Below are positions 8,577-20,969 of a stretch of 64,000 nt of DNA, piece after piece. Under the pieces are notes generated by a model. It had not been told where the DNA came from, did not search any database, and saw nothing but the letters and a program-made list of their open reading frames with translations. The DNA is from Scalesia atractyloides (taxonomy: Eukaryota; Streptophyta; Magnoliopsida; Asterales; Asteraceae). Each line of letters opens with the position of its first letter. The first letter of the stretch is position 1. The stretch is from NCBI GenBank assembly GCA_947069175.1, contig CAMTDV010000003.1:28918853-28982852 (forward strand), given 5' to 3'. The translations under genes and the position numbers were made by a program.

Positions 8577-11500
8577 TCAGTAGCCAGTTGCCCACTTGAT
8601 AAATTGAAATCTTCTAATCACGACTTTCATCATCATATCAGCAATCCGTTCTTTTCTAATCTCTTTCATAAATTTTTTACATTCCAGCTCTCTCCACTTT
8701 GATTGCCACATTCTTCCAGATTTAATTCCATGAGCATAGATAACGTTTATCACTCCCTCATACTTCATCGCTTGAGTTTTCTCTCTAACTTTGTAACATA
8801 TCTTGTTAAAGAAAAAACATTCAACATCTTTCTCAGCGCAGTTAACTAGCCACATCGGGTCTAGTATGCGTATCATTCTCCATTAACCTTCATTCTTTAA
8901 CAATATCACCGCCTCACTTGTTTCTTAATCACATTGCCACAACTTGAAGAATTCATAGCAATCTTGTTCAATTTTCTTTTACGGCATATTCTTCATGGTG
9001 CATGGCATTTAATAAGCAACGTGCGTCTTTATCTTTTGTCACCGGATCAAACTTTATTTTCTTCTTTGGTATCTGTGATTTCTAGTGAGTGAAACCATGA
9101 GCAGCTTCGTATTTGATCAGTTTCCACAATCGTTGGTCATGTAGCTTCATCTCAAAGTTTATTATCTTAGTCTACACCAATTCTTCTGCATCCCAAAATG
9201 GTAACCTTTTGATATTAGACAAGTATCTAAAGTACTGTACACCAAACTCTCTCTTGATCGCATATGCATACATATCTTCATCCATCACTAACTAATAATA
9301 TCCCCCAGCGATTTATCTTGGTCACGTTTAAAGAAATCTAGTGGACTTCTGAACTTCCTTTTTTTGGCAATTCTATAAACCAAGTCTTCTAAGCTTTAGC
9401 GATCTCTTCTTTTGATAACCTCTTAGGCATACAACCTTCTTTCACTGTCTCTTCAACTCTACACTTCAGAAATTCATCTGTAGCTTCGTTAAACATTTCT
9501 TGGAAGGTTTGGAAGTCATCTGTACCTTCAACGGTATATTTTTCTGTTACGCCATCAGAATCATCCTCCACGATAACCTTGTTGTAGTTATCAGCTTTAG
9601 CTACATACTTATACACGTAATCTTCAGGTTTTGATGCACTGATGTTGTTAAGTTCATCTTCAAAGTTAAATTCGAAAGATTCTTCGTCCACACCTAGCAT
9701 TTTGACAAATTCTTCTTTGGTGTAATTATGTACGAATTCTCCCTCTTCAACATCATGCTCTAAGTAGAAAATCTTTGGTTTTGGCACATCCAGAACAACT
9801 ATTAATGGTGCAACTGTGAGGATTCCAGACTGTGCAACATCATTCATAGGGTCCTTCGTCTCCCACTGTATATCAGCTTCTCTCTCTTCATTCAGATTAT
9901 CCATAAAATAAGTATCATAGTCAAACGATTCATTTACTTTAGCATCCACCACTTTCACACATGTTCAACCCTGGGTGTTGTAATCATCGTCTTTCTTATC
10001 TTTATCATCCTTGTCACCCTCACCATCAACATCATCATCTTCATTCTCGTCACACGCATCTACTTCAGCATCACTTTCTGCATCCGTCTTCTTTTTATCC
10101 AAGTACTTTTGGTGTCTAGCAAAAATTTCAGTAACATCAATAGGTTCACCAATCATTACGTAGTTGATCAGGTTAGGTTCAGTTTCAGCTTCAACTTCTT
10201 TCTCAGGCTTTGTTCGTATAACCACCTCAGCTTCAGTCTCAACTCCTACTTCTTATTCAGGCTCAGTTGGCACAATAACATGCACTTCATCTATTTTTTC
10301 TTTGCCTTTACCAGTTGCTGTAGCATCCTCTACGGCTTTGCGTGCTCTTTTAGCTGCTCTTTATTTAGCCTCTTCAATCTCAATTAACTCTTATTCAACT
10401 TCAAAATCTATGCCCAACTTCTTAGATAAGATCTTCTAAAACATATCCATCCTTTTATCATTTCGAATTCGTTCAGCTTCATACTCTGCTACCAACCTTC
10501 TCAATCTTTCATTCTCTGTCATAAAACTTGACAACACTGCTTCCAAATTCTTTCGATCATCTTCATGAAACTTGATCATGCTTTCTAACTCTACAATTTT
10601 AGTGTCATTGAAGAAATCAGCATCTAAACCTCCTTCAAAGTTAGACTAAGGAATTTCTCCAAAATCAACATTTAGGAAAGATTGGCGTCTTTGATCAACT
10701 TGTGGAGTTCTCTATTGTACTGGTGGTGTTGATTGTTTTGGTGTAGAAGTTGGTTGTAATGGTGGTGTAACATGTTGTGGTGTTGTTGGTGGTTGACGTA
10801 GTGGTGATGTGATAAATGGTGGTGTAATAGGTGGTTGTTGTGTATGTGGTGGTGATGGTGGAATAATAGTTTCAACATTTATAGTTGCAGTTGTAGCTTC
10901 AACCTTAGGCGTCTTCCATACTTTCAAATTTGGCGAGCTTTCTTAGTTGCATGAGACCTTGTCGTCTTTTTTCTAAATATTAGACCCTTAACTCTTCGTA
11001 CGTCTTGTTTTCGTAACAGACCTCTGAATAGATTCATCTTTAGGTTCTAAAGGCATATATGTCTGGTCATCATCACCTAACGCATTTCTCTTTCTCTGTT
11101 AATCCTTTATAGCAGCACCAACTACCTCTGGATCAATACTATCCTCAGAACTTTCTTCATTATCACCCTCAACAACTTCCTTCTCTATCTCAGCAGTAGC
11201 TTTCACAACATTCACATCTCTATTATTATCTGACGTTTAAGAGAAAACCTCTTTATGTACATTTATGTTTTCAGCAACAAGTTCATTTACAGGCACATTC
11301 ACTTGAATTTCCTCATTAGAAGGTTCATTTATAAGCATTGTTCTCACTGTTGCACGTTTCCTTGCTTGAGTTGGTTTCTTCTTCGGAGTAGCACATTTCT
11401 TTTTCTTATCTTCTTTTTCAAACCAACTGATTCTCCTTCAGCTGATTCTCCTTGGAATAAAATCTTCTAACTCTTCTTCCACATCTCTTTCAGAACCACT

Positions 11501-12304
11501 TATATCTTTTCTCCACTTTCCCTTTGGAGGCGCAATATAGTTCTTATCATGAATAGCTCCAAAGACTGTCTTTGCAATAGGCTCAGATTCCTGCTTCAAG
11601 TATTGATTCAATCTGATCAATGTCTCTTTATCCATGTGATTCAACACCAGCTCATCATCATCTTTCTTTTCCAAATTCGGAAATAAGTCATCCAGCATCA
11701 TCTGTAAGAACTTGGGTATTGGAGAAACTTCTCTTTTCTAGTATTCGACGCCATCAGATCCAAGATTAACTTTGTGAAGTTATATGGCAGATTAGGCGTT
11801 AGTGCATCAACCATGCACATCTGATAGTGGAGAATATCATCGTAACCGCCATTCCTGTGACTGAACGCATGTATGATAGAATTCAAAAAGAATTTGTAAG
11901 GTCTCCTAAGATTTGCTTTCTTGAAGTTCGGAGAATTCACGTGCCCCTTATATGCCATCCGATAGAAACAACCAATAACCGTTCTCTTTGGATAGCCCGT
12001 GGATCATCATCCTTATCCTTCAAATCCAACACCTTTCTGATCAAATCTTCTATAAATTTACCTTCAAATTCCTTATCTTCAATCTTCATGATAGAATGGA
12101 TTCCATGTGGTTGAGCAGCAAACTCTGTTGAATTCCAAAATCGTTTGATATGAGATCTATAAACTCTGTGTTGATGTGTTAGAGCCTTTATCACTGATAA
12201 ACGTCCTATAAACTGGAGTATATCACTCAATGGAGCTATCTCTAGAATTTATCGTCTAATAAACAACATGTATTATGAGTGGGCTCAAACAACAATTTCT
12301 TTTC
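8577..12304 (-). pseudogene. accessory ORF (aORF) of copia B, degenerate
   Basis: A long coding remnant after pol, broken into frames at 11937-12230, 11698-11958, 11438-11701, about 9965-10930, 9389-9958 and 8577-8876. N-terminal part: SHIKRFWNS and HRNGGYDD followed by LPYNFTKLIL, matching copia A (CHRKGGYDG, QPFNISGIIF). The middle is basic, then low-complexity and acidic (D/E-rich near 9980-10090). The C-terminal part has VHNYTKEEFVKMLGV and MIRILDPMWLVNC, matching copia C. No signal peptide or membrane segment is visible, so an envelope role is not supported. I recognise this family as an uncharacterised protein common in Asteraceae SIRE elements; its function is unknown. It lies downstream of a candidate intron and internal promoter. 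Confidence 0.75.
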
Positions 12305-12723
12305 CTGTGAAAATATAACATAATCACTTAGAAATTCAACACTTAGAAAAAATTTGTCATGAAAAATAACCTAACACTTGGTGCGAAGTGCTTTAGGTGC
12401 GAAGTGGTCAAATCTACTTGGTACGAAGTGAGCATATATAACAAACATTTCTGACCATTACACTTCATATGGAATGGTTGTTGACAATTACCATTTTTCT
12501 GTTCGTACGAAGTGGAAGTCCACTTCGTCTCAACCACTATAATGAGCATGATTTTTAATACATGATGTTTTTATCAAATTGAATGTTCTATTACATACTA
12601 CTAGTGCCGATAAGCCCTATTATATGTTCAATTTTAATTTTCGTAGGCTAGAATTTCCTAGATCTACGTTTTAAAGTTCGGTTTATCGATCGTCCAGTAA
12701 TCATTTAATTCAAGATCCCATAC
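12305..12723 (-). other. candidate intron upstream of the B accessory ORF
   Basis: On the minus strand GTGAAG|GTATGG (5' site at 12723) and TATTTTCACAG|GAAAAG (3' site at 12305) bound 419 nt. Copia C and A have matching pairs of sites at the same position relative to the aORF. The block contains several CACTTCGTACGAAGTG-like motifs (12378-12530). Confidence 0.5.
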
Positions 12724-12870
12724 CTTCACCATTGTAAGAGGTATGTAAATCAACCTCCCCAATGCTAATTTTGACAGCACTTCGTTACAAATTGCACAAA
12801 ATCTTCAAATCGCACAAAGGTATCACTCAGATCGCACAAACAGATAATGGTCACTTCGAGCGAGTTGAAT

Positions 12871-12922
12871 TCTATATATAGGACAGGTCCACTTCGTACG
12901 AAGTGTCACTTCATACGAAGTG
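12871..12922 (-). promoter_or_regulatory. internal promoter of copia B upstream of the accessory ORF
   Basis: Minus-strand TATA (CTATATATAGA, 12871-12881) is preceded by a perfect 16-bp palindrome CACTTCGTACGAAGTG at 12890-12905 and CACTTCATACGAAGTG at 12907-12922. This copies the arrangement of the LTR U3. About 150 nt separate the TATA box from the candidate 5' splice site. A transcript from here would encode only the accessory ORF. Confidence 0.55.
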
Positions 12923-14290
12923 AACTCTTTGTTTGATTGGATCCCTCTTCGTGCAAAGTAATGAACAACTTTTCAAAATTTTAACTCTTTCATACATTTT
13001 ATTAGTTTTAATGACCCACTCAGTTGACCAAGTTGAAGTTAATGACCCTGGTTAACTGATTTGTCTACCAAGTCTAACTTAATGACCTTGGTTGAACACT
13101 TTGTGAACAAACTGATGTTTTCAGGCCATTTAAAATTTCAAATTAATGAAATTTTGATCGTTTCAAAACATTTTCTCCTTTTAGATAAGCTCCCAACCCG
13201 TTGTCCTCTAGATTTTCCTCAGCAAACAACATCTTTGGACTTTGAAGATCTGTTTTCCATCATCAGAAGTCGAAACTAACATAGAAATAATTTCTTTTAT
13301 TTTTCCAAACTTTATGCTAAAACACATTGATATCTTTTTGGGGTTTTTTTTAAATGAAATGCAATAACTATGTACAAACATATTTATAGACATATTTTTG
13401 TGAGTTTGTGTTAGAGGATCATATCAGTTTTTGAGACAAATAACAAGTACCGCTGACCTTGATTAGACTTTAAGTTCTAAACAGATTCACTTAGATTGTC
13501 AATATATTTGTAAAGCCTCTACACATTTCTCAATTGTTCCAGGATATATTAAGTAATTTTAGGAGCTTGACTTAATTGTGTTTCCTACCTCAGAATATAC
13601 TCCCATATCAAGATTCTGAAGATTTCATCTTACAGGTGAATATTTCTAACTGATATTTGTATATGGGTTGTACCAGACCTTGAGAGCTCAGGTTAGTACC
13701 ACCGTACAGACAAAGAGATGAAGGCTCGACTTAAAAGTGATGTTCCAATTTGGAATCTTTTGACTACAATGTTAGATCTTTCGATTCTTTCAATTATACC
13801 CCAGATATCAATTACCTATAAAGACCTAGTATCTTGGAATCCGACAATCTCTCAAGCGAAATTTCGGTGTACTATGACCATTTATCCGAGAGATGTTAAA
13901 CCACTAATCAAGAAGTATTTCTTTATGTTTATGTATCAGAAAAAATCTACTGATGTACGAAGCCTACTGGCACATCATCAGTGAGAGCTATTTAAACATT
14001 TTGACACTATATTTCTTTAGCATACTGTGATTGTCCACTGATATACTATCATTTCATCTATTCACACGAAAACTCTTTTTTTCTTTTTCATGTTTTTGTA
14101 CATTTTTAGATTTATATATGTTTTTGTATTTCCACAACATTTCTCTTCATAAAATCAAAAACATATTTTTGGATTTTTGCTTTTAAGGAAAGAAATTTTG
14201 AACACTAAAACATGACTAAACCGATTAGGATCACGTCAACTCGTTGTCCCCCTTAAATTCAACATCCTCTAGAATCCCCCCTGATATCAG
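12923..14290 (-). other. non-coding spacer between pol and the internal promoter of B
   Basis: AT-rich with no convincing reading frame. Parts are recognisably shared with copia C (25080-25880) and, more weakly, with A and E, for example GAGGATCATATCAG and the stretch around 13680-13720. It is therefore an element-specific 3' spacer, not inserted DNA. Confidence 0.6.
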
Positions 14291-14310
14291 ATTTTTCAAC
14301 CCATTAGTTT

Positions 14311-15640
14311 TCAAAAGATATCTGAGTGTAGCTTTATTAAAAGCCTTGGTGTAAAAATCTGCCTTTTGTTCATCAATGTGGATCTTTTCAACTCTAACCA
14401 ACTTTTTCTCGTGGCAATCACGAATAAAGTGGTGTCGTATTTCGATATAGTTTTAGAATATTGAACTGGGTTTTCAGTTATATCAATGGCCACCTTGTTA
14501 TCTACATATATAGGCGTATCAAGAAACTTCAAGCCATAGTCTCTAATCTGTTGTTGTGTCCACAAGATTTGGGAACAACAACTGGAAGCTGAAACATAAT
14601 TTGCTTCGCAAGTAGAAAGAGTGATCGTGGTTTTCTTTGCCTTTAATTTGCAGCATCCGAAATCAGTGTCAGAATATCCAGCGAGGTTGAAATCATCGTT
14701 TCGTGGATACCACAAACCGGTGCTTGGGCAACCCTTCAAGTATCTAAAACTCCGGTTGACGATCTCCAAGTGTGACACTCGTGGATTCGATTGATATCGG
14801 GCGCAAAGGCATGTTGGATACATGATATCCGGCCTTGATGCTATGAGATACATTAATGATCCAATCATCGATCTATACAAGGTCTCATCAATCTTCACTC
14901 CTTGATATCTGTTCTATTCCATGATTAAGTGCCAAGGGAGTAGATATTGGTGACGATCCCAACATGTTGAATTTCTCCAAAACATCGTGAATGTACTTCG
15001 TCTGATGGATGAAGATACCATCAGGCAACTGATCAACCTGAAGTCCCAAGAAGAACTTCATTTCTCCCATTAAACTCATTTCAAATTTCTTTTTCATGAC
15101 CTCTTCAAAGTGTTTGCACAGCTCGTCATTTGTAGAACCAAAGATGATGTCATCCACATAGATTTATACTAACAGCAAGTGTGTGTTCACTTCCCGTGTG
15201 AAGAGAGTGCTATCAACAGTGCCTCTGATAAAACCGTTGCTCAACAGGTGTTGAGCGAGTGTCTCATACCAGGCTCTCGGGGCTTGGTGCATACCATACA
15301 ACGCCTTATCTAGTAAATTAACTTTTCTTTATGCATTGGATCGACAAACCCCGGTGGTTGGCCGACATACACTTCCTCTTTCACCTTGCCGTATAGGTTA
15401 GAGGACTTAACATCAAGCTGGTACACCTTAAAACCTTTTCATGATGAAAAAGTCAGGAATATGCGGATGGCTTCAAGTCGAGCGACATGAGCATAAACCT
15501 CTGTGTAATTAATACCCTCCTATTGATGAAAACCTTGGACAACCAGTCAAGCTTTAGTGCATACAATAACACCTTTGTCATCTCTCTTACATTTGAAGAC
15601 CCACCTAGTACTGATTGACTTGTGATTATCAGTTAGATCT
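14311..15640 (-). pseudogene. reverse transcriptase-RNase H of copia B, degenerate
   Basis: From the right: RT start with STRWVFKCKRDDKG-like sequence near 15600, then a decayed stretch, then YVDDIIFGSTND (15120-15160) with a stop two codons before the YVDD box. KYIHDVLEKFNML and DETLYRSMIGSLMYLIASRPDIMYP follow. RNase H has YSDTDFGCCK, then a short deletion before TLSTCEANYVSAS that removes the usual SWQ segment, then YVDNKVAI. The copia order IN-RT-RNase H is kept. Frames change at about 14890 and in several places above 15160. Confidence 0.85.
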
Positions 15641-15776
15641 ACAAGCGCTTCTTTACGATTTAGGCTCAACTTGTGAAATGAAAAAAACTATATAAGAATT
15701 TTTCATGAATAGGTGCAATTTTAGTATAAAAACAACTTAGATCCTTATTGATCTGATTTCTCATTTTTACTCCAAC

Positions 15777-17560
15777 CTATAACTCTCCAATAATGTTGTC
15801 TGAAGGATGGTAAGACATCGTCCTTGGCATCACCTCATTGGAGACACTCACTTCATTCTCTGGATTCGTAATGTTCTGTTCAGCAACCTGATTACTCGTT
15901 GAAGCTTCATTCTGATTGTTGGGACCTACATATTGATTAAGTAAACTTGTTATCTGCTCTGAGCCTTCATCGGAACTAGATCCTTCATAATCATATGTTG
16001 GCTCGCTATCAGAATTAGAATCCTCTGATTGATCAAAAGTGGGTGTTGTGTTATTCATAGCAGGTTCGACTATGGGTTCTTGTTGAGTGTTACTCGGACC
16101 TACTTCAGAATTGTTTGTGCCAACTTGTGATTATGAAATCACTATTGGTCTCGGATTTGTTCTTAAGCAGACGATTGTTGTTGTTGATATAGAAATACAA
16201 GCTCCTCTTTAGTATATTTCTTTGGCAATTCAAAGGAGTTCCATAAACTCTCATCGGTAAACAACTAAGGATCACTAGGCTTCTGTGTAGGTGACGTGTA
16301 TCTCTGACAGTCAACATGTTAAGCTAGAATAACCCAGTTTATACTAGGTAAAAATACTCTTCTCAAAGGACTAGCATATCCCACGAAAAACCCCTCTAGA
16401 GACTTAGCTCCGAATTTACCATCCGGGTCAATAACTGTGCACGGAGATCCAAACGGTTCTAAAAACTCCAAATTTGATTTTCGTTGATTAAGCAACTCAA
16501 AGCATGTCTTCTTATGAGCCTTGAGTATTAATACTCAATTAAGAGTGTAACAAAAAGAGGCAAATGCTTCGCTCCAAAAGCTGACAGGTAGTTTCGAATC
16601 TGCGAGCATTGTGCGTGCTGTTTCGATAAGAGTTCGATTCTTCCGTTCAATGACTCCATTTTGTTGTGGAGTATAGGGCGCACTGAATTCATGAAGTATT
16701 CCTTTGTCGTTGCAAAACTCTTCCATTCTTTTGTTTTTTAATTCAGTACCATTGTCACTGTGAATCCTTCTTATTGGTATACGGTACAAATTCTCCAACT
16801 TTCTGAAAAAGAATCATCAGATGTAAGAAACGTTTCATCTTTCCTCTCCAGAAATAAAACCATGAAAATCTTGAGTAGTCATCAGTCACAACAAGACAAT
16901 ATAGATCACTAATTATACTTTTAAAGTTTACTGGCCCAAACAAATCCATATGGAACCTCTCTAGTGGCAGCTTGATAGAGTTCAGAGGTTTTCTTTGGTG
17001 AGATTTCTTGTGCTGCTTGCCCTTTTTACAGCTGATACAATTATCACTCAAGTGGAAACTCTTAAGATTCACACCCTCCACCAGAGTGCACCAGATAATT
17101 TATCTTCCGTAAATGTATATGCCACATCTTTCGATGCCATAAGATCGATTCCTTTTCTGTAGCCTTTAATACAAAACATTGTGACGATTTTGTAGTAGTA
17201 GATGCGACGCTCATGTCAAGGACATAGAGATCATTTTCTCGTGCAGTGCGCATGAGGATCCACTCCTTGGAAATTTTGAATCCTAGCTTTAGAATTAGGC
17301 ATTCTTCATCTGTAAAGAGAGTTGTAAACTTCTTATCACAAATCTATGAAATGCTTAGCAAGTTATTCTCTAATTCAGTGATGTAATTGAGTATTCCCTC
17401 TCCAACTATTCGTTCTCCTTGAGTACCCGTAAACCCTACATAGCCTCCACGTATTGATTTCACATCGTAAAGCAAGGCTAGCAATCCTGTCATGTGTCGA
17501 GAAGCTCCACTGTCCATTATCCACTTAGAATTGATTGACCTTAGGAGCCCCTACACATGT
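15777..17560 (-). pseudogene. protease and integrase of copia B, degenerate
   Basis: The protease motif DSGASRHMTG is readable at about 17495-17522. The GAG-pre-integrase segment (ILWHRKMWHI) and a zinc-binding CISCKKGKQHKKSHQRK lie at 17000-17250. The integrase core has RFHMDLFGPVNF, DDYSRFSWFYF, SDNGTELKN and the catalytic-E region TPQQNGVIERKNRTLIETARTM (16535-16800). A linker rich in S/E/N (15777-16058) leads to RT. Frames break at 16780, 17070 and 16535. Confidence 0.85.
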
Positions 17561-17570
17561 AATTAAGCAA

Positions 17571-18398
17571 TTATTTAAACAGTGAAACCCAAGCCTTCTT
17601 AGTCTTGGGTGTGTTTGGGATATCAAACTTTGGTCCACTAGTTTCATCTTTAACTTCAACATCCTGTCCAAACTTTAACTTAGGTTTAACTTCCCATATT
17701 GTTGGAACAGGTGTTGTTTTCTTTTCTGTAAAAGATGGTTTAGACATAACCACCCAAGTTTGTGTTTTCAAAAATGCCTTTTTGGAGTAGAATTATGAAT
17801 CCTTTTGTTCATTTTTAGTTGACGATTCACCAACTTCAAAGTTTAAAGTGTTTAAAATTGTTGGTTTCACATCTTTGTTGGATTCGTTATTTCTTTTTAG
17901 GATCTGTGTAGGTACAAACTCATGGTATTTTGTTTCACATCATTTGTAGACTTCTTTACGCTATGGGTTGTTTTGAGTACATCGTCGTGCAATGTGCCCG
18001 ATTGTGTGGCATTTGTAGCATGTCCTGTTGTCATTGTCATCAGATGAACCCAAATCTTGTTCATGACGTTTCTTTTCTACATAAAATTCATTATTTGATT
18101 GTTCTTTATTCAGACTCTCTTTCTCATTTATAGTGCTCATTCTGAAAATAAATTCAAATTTCTTTTTATAATCTGGTTTCCGAAACCTTTTGTTTTGCTT
18201 CTTTACATACCCCAACCCTTTCCTCTTGATTTCAGGATAACTTTTACCTTTGTAATTCTTATTGTATGAAGTTTTTGGTTTAGAGTAGTTAGTTGCATTC
18301 AAATTTTCAATTTCTGAAAGACTCATCTCAATCATTTTAAACACTTGTTCAACCATTTCAAGATTCACATTGTAGGCTATGATCAAACTTGTCTTCAA
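17571..18398 (-). pseudogene. gag C-terminal remnant of copia B
   Basis: It begins almost at the PBS with a basic region (NKNYKGKSYPEIKRKGLGY), then a canonical zinc knuckle CYKCHTIGHIARRC near 17985-18030. A decayed tail at 17571-17771 (EVKPKLKFGQDVEVKDET) leads to the protease. The gag N-terminal domain, the first knuckle and the long coiled region seen in A and C are absent, so over 1 kb is missing between PBS and this point. Confidence 0.75.
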
Positions 18399-18410
18399 AT
18401 CAGGCCACGA

Positions 18411-18423
18411 GGCTCTGATACCA
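18411..18423 (-). other. primer binding site of copia B
   Basis: Minus strand TGGTATCAGAGCC, two bases inside the 5' LTR end, is complementary to the 3' end of plant initiator tRNA-Met, the usual primer for copia elements. Confidence 0.88.
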
Positions 18424-18425
18424 CT

Positions 18426-18821
18426 TGTAGGATCGGCTCATCCAAATAAGCAAAGGACCTAATTTAATATCTAATCAATAAGTGCGGAATTCATGATTAA
18501 CTAGTGACAATGTGATCATTACTGTCTAAATGCTCAGTTAATGTATTACAAATTTGAGATAAACTAGATAGGGCTATGCCTTCACAGTCAACAAAAACAG
18601 CTAGCTAAGCAAGGCAACACTCGCCTATTTATAGACATGACACACACTTCGTGCGAGTTGGTCTTCAGTTTGCACGAGTTGACTCACTTCGTACGAAGTG
18701 GTACTCCACTTCATGCGAAGTGTACAATACATGCATTAAAACATGTGTATCTAACATTGAAGCCCTATTATATCGACACGCCATGACCCTAAGATGTAAG
18801 TTATAGATATCTGCATCAGCA
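18426..18821 (-). repeat. 5' LTR of copia B
   Basis: It runs from TGTAGGATCGG to ...GCATCAGCA, the complement of a TG...CA LTR. It contains TATA (CTATAAATAG near 18626-18635) and four palindrome copies at about 18649-18722, including a perfect CACTTCGTACGAAGTG near 18687-18702. It lacks about 15 bp present in the other LTR. Confidence 0.9.
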
Positions 18822-18826
18822 TTGAT

Positions 18827-20432
18827 CACTGTGTTTGTGGAAGCTTTTCGTGTGTTAGTATAACTCAGATAATTCACATCAGAATACGTTTGTATGTGCA
18901 AGTATATACGTATGTAACATGCAATTCACCCCATGTAAAACAGGAAAACAGTTTGAAACGGGGTAAGGAAACTCACTTAGTATATAAGCACAACAATCAC
19001 AAGATGTGTATGTATTAAGGCTCTATCACTTCAGTCCTATTATCAATTCGTGTTTAGTTAATTACCGAATACAGGTTTCAAATCGGTAATTGCAATAACT
19101 CGGGTTCTGATGAGAATAATCATCTGAGAATCGACATATAGCATAACAGTAAGGCTGTGGGTATTATCTTAGTGTTAGATTTCAGTTTGCCTTCTGGTCA
19201 CCGTTTTGCGTATCGGTCGAAGTTGCTTGTTTTAGTTGTTCTAGAAATGGCATGATCATATGGAATGTACTTATGAGTTGTTTATTAGAAATGATTAACT
19301 TTATATTATGGGAGTTCGGTCATTTGGGGATCTCAGGTTGCCCGATATTAAGTTTCCATGTTCGTCGTTAGGGAATCTCCCGAACTGGTGTGTAAAGTAC
19401 AAGTACCCTTTTTGGCTCGTAACAGTCCAGAATGACTCTGGTGTTCCACTTATTTCCGATTTAGTCGTTAGTCAGTTCACTATTCTGGCAGGTTCGTTAT
19501 GCATTTAAAGTTGTTGTTTTGTATAAATAATAATATTTTTAATTCTAAAAATCATTACACAGTGTATATATTTTATAAAAATCTGAAAATTATTATATAA
19601 ATTGGCAAAAATATATAGAATTCTGGAAAAATATTTTCAGAATTTATAAATTCAATTTATAAATTTTAATGAATTTGAGAAAACTCTATTTTAAACCGAA
19701 CAATTTACGTCTAAAATGATCCGACCTCCAAATACTCCCAAAAATTCAGAGAAGTGTCCCAATATATCTAGGAACTTCCTAAAAATTTGAGATTTTTCCG
19801 ACTTCGTTACACTTCGTTTCCGGCTGCAAAACTTCATGAAAACACAATTTTTAAATCTATGTCAAACTCAGTCAATGGTCCCCAAACGTTTCCAGAACGT
19901 TGTACATATTGAACTCGAGATTCATGTAATTTTGGTGATTTATTGAGCTACTTTACTATTTGTTTCGAATTATTACTTTAAAACAATTAAAAATGCACCA
20001 AAAATCACCAAAACTTCAAAAAATTCTAAACCTTTTCAGGGAAGCTTTTTTAGCCCATATGATCATCAAACCAATTTACAAGTTAAATGAACTTTCACGA
20101 ACAAAGTTATTGTATATGTAAATCTCGATGCTCTAATTTTGGTTTTTGGAAATTATACCTAGCGAAAGTTACGTTTTTACGTAAACCTTGTGTGTCCAGA
20201 AGGTAGATAAGCTTATGTTTAGTATCTATACACCATAAACAACACTAATATCCATAAACCCATGTTAATCAAGCCTTAGAACCCTTCTTTTTCAATTAGG
20301 GTTTGTTATGTTCAGTTCTTGACAAATACTTTGTGTTTAGGTATCATAAGCTGATATTGGCTTCACTAGACATCATGTGGAACCTTGTTACCCTAACCCC
20401 TTGTTAGAACAGCCCATGAAGATTCGAAACCG
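18827..20432. other. unassigned AT-rich region between copia B and C
   Basis: No convincing reading frame. The AT-rich middle (19500-20100) and a TAAGTGAGTTTCC splice-like motif on the minus strand near 18975 resemble gypsy LTR interiors. I could not find paired ends or a TSD, so it may be a decayed LTR fragment or intergenic DNA. It was continuous with 7888-8042 before copia B inserted. Confidence 0.4.
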
Positions 20433-20865
20433 TGTGGGAGGATTGGCTCTCCTTCAAAAGCACAGGACCCGACTTGAGCTAATTAACGTGCAAGAAATTC
20501 ATCATTAACTCGTTGAAAATGATAAGATATACTGTTTCAATGCTTCTGCTTCGTCAATCTTGAATAAACGTTTATAGATCTGAAACAAAACTGACAGCGC
20601 TTTGCCTCACAATTAGAAAAACAACTAAGGACTCAAGACCCCTACTCAACTATTTATAGACATGACAGCTTCGCACAAGGGGTGTCCTGCCACTTCGTCC
20701 GAAATGCACTTCATATGAAGTGAACTGCTTCACTCCGTACGAGGTGCGCAACACTTCGTATGAAGTGGCCAATAACATACAAAACATTATTAAATCTAAC
20801 ATTTAAGCCTTTTTACATACTCGACATGACCCTAAGACGTAGGCTATAGACATTCTGCACCAACA
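20433..20865 (-). repeat. 3' LTR of copia C
   Basis: It begins TGTGGGAGGATTGGCTC (or two bases later), like the B LTR start TGTAGGATCGGCTC, and ends GCACCAACA next to the PPT (minus-strand AAGGGGGAGTT, 20866-20876). TATA (CTATAAATAG, about 20650-20659) and palindromes are present. The outer border is uncertain by 2 bp because no second LTR exists to compare. Confidence 0.8.
20650..20767 (-). promoter_or_regulatory. U3 promoter of C: TATA box plus palindrome cluster
   Basis: Upstream of the minus-strand TATA lie CACTTCGTCCGAAATG (20691-20706), CACTTCATATGAAGTG (20707-20722), CACTCCGTACGAGGTG (20731-20746) and CACTTCGTATGAAGTG (20752-20767). Several changes are matched in both halves (for example TCC/GAGG), so the two-fold symmetry is kept while the sequence varies. 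Confidence 0.65.
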
Positions 20866-20969
20866 AACTCCCCCTTGGATATTGGCGCAATCTTGGCCAG
20901 TCTTCAAAACTTCAAAAGCTTTAACAGTTATCGCCCAAAGAAATGCTTTCTTGGTCTTCAATGCTCCTC

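Larger units (their letters stand above)
8043..18821 (-). mobile_element. Ty1/copia SIRE-type element B, complete ends, degenerate inside
   Basis: Bounded by LTRs 8043-8453 and 18426-18821 and a perfect TSD TTGAT (8038-8042, 18822-18826). Minus-strand order from the right: 5' LTR, PBS, gag remnant, protease, integrase, RT, RNase H, a 2-kb non-coding spacer with an internal promoter-like unit, the accessory ORF, PPT and 3' LTR. The LTRs differ at roughly one base in ten, so the insertion is old. Gag is mostly deleted and pol has many stops and frameshifts, so the copy cannot be autonomous. Confidence 0.93.

Noticed and set aside
18827..20432. A gene in the gap between copia B and C
   Set aside because: The longest frame (19308-19508) is short, lacks homology I can recognise and sits in sequence resembling LTR interiors.
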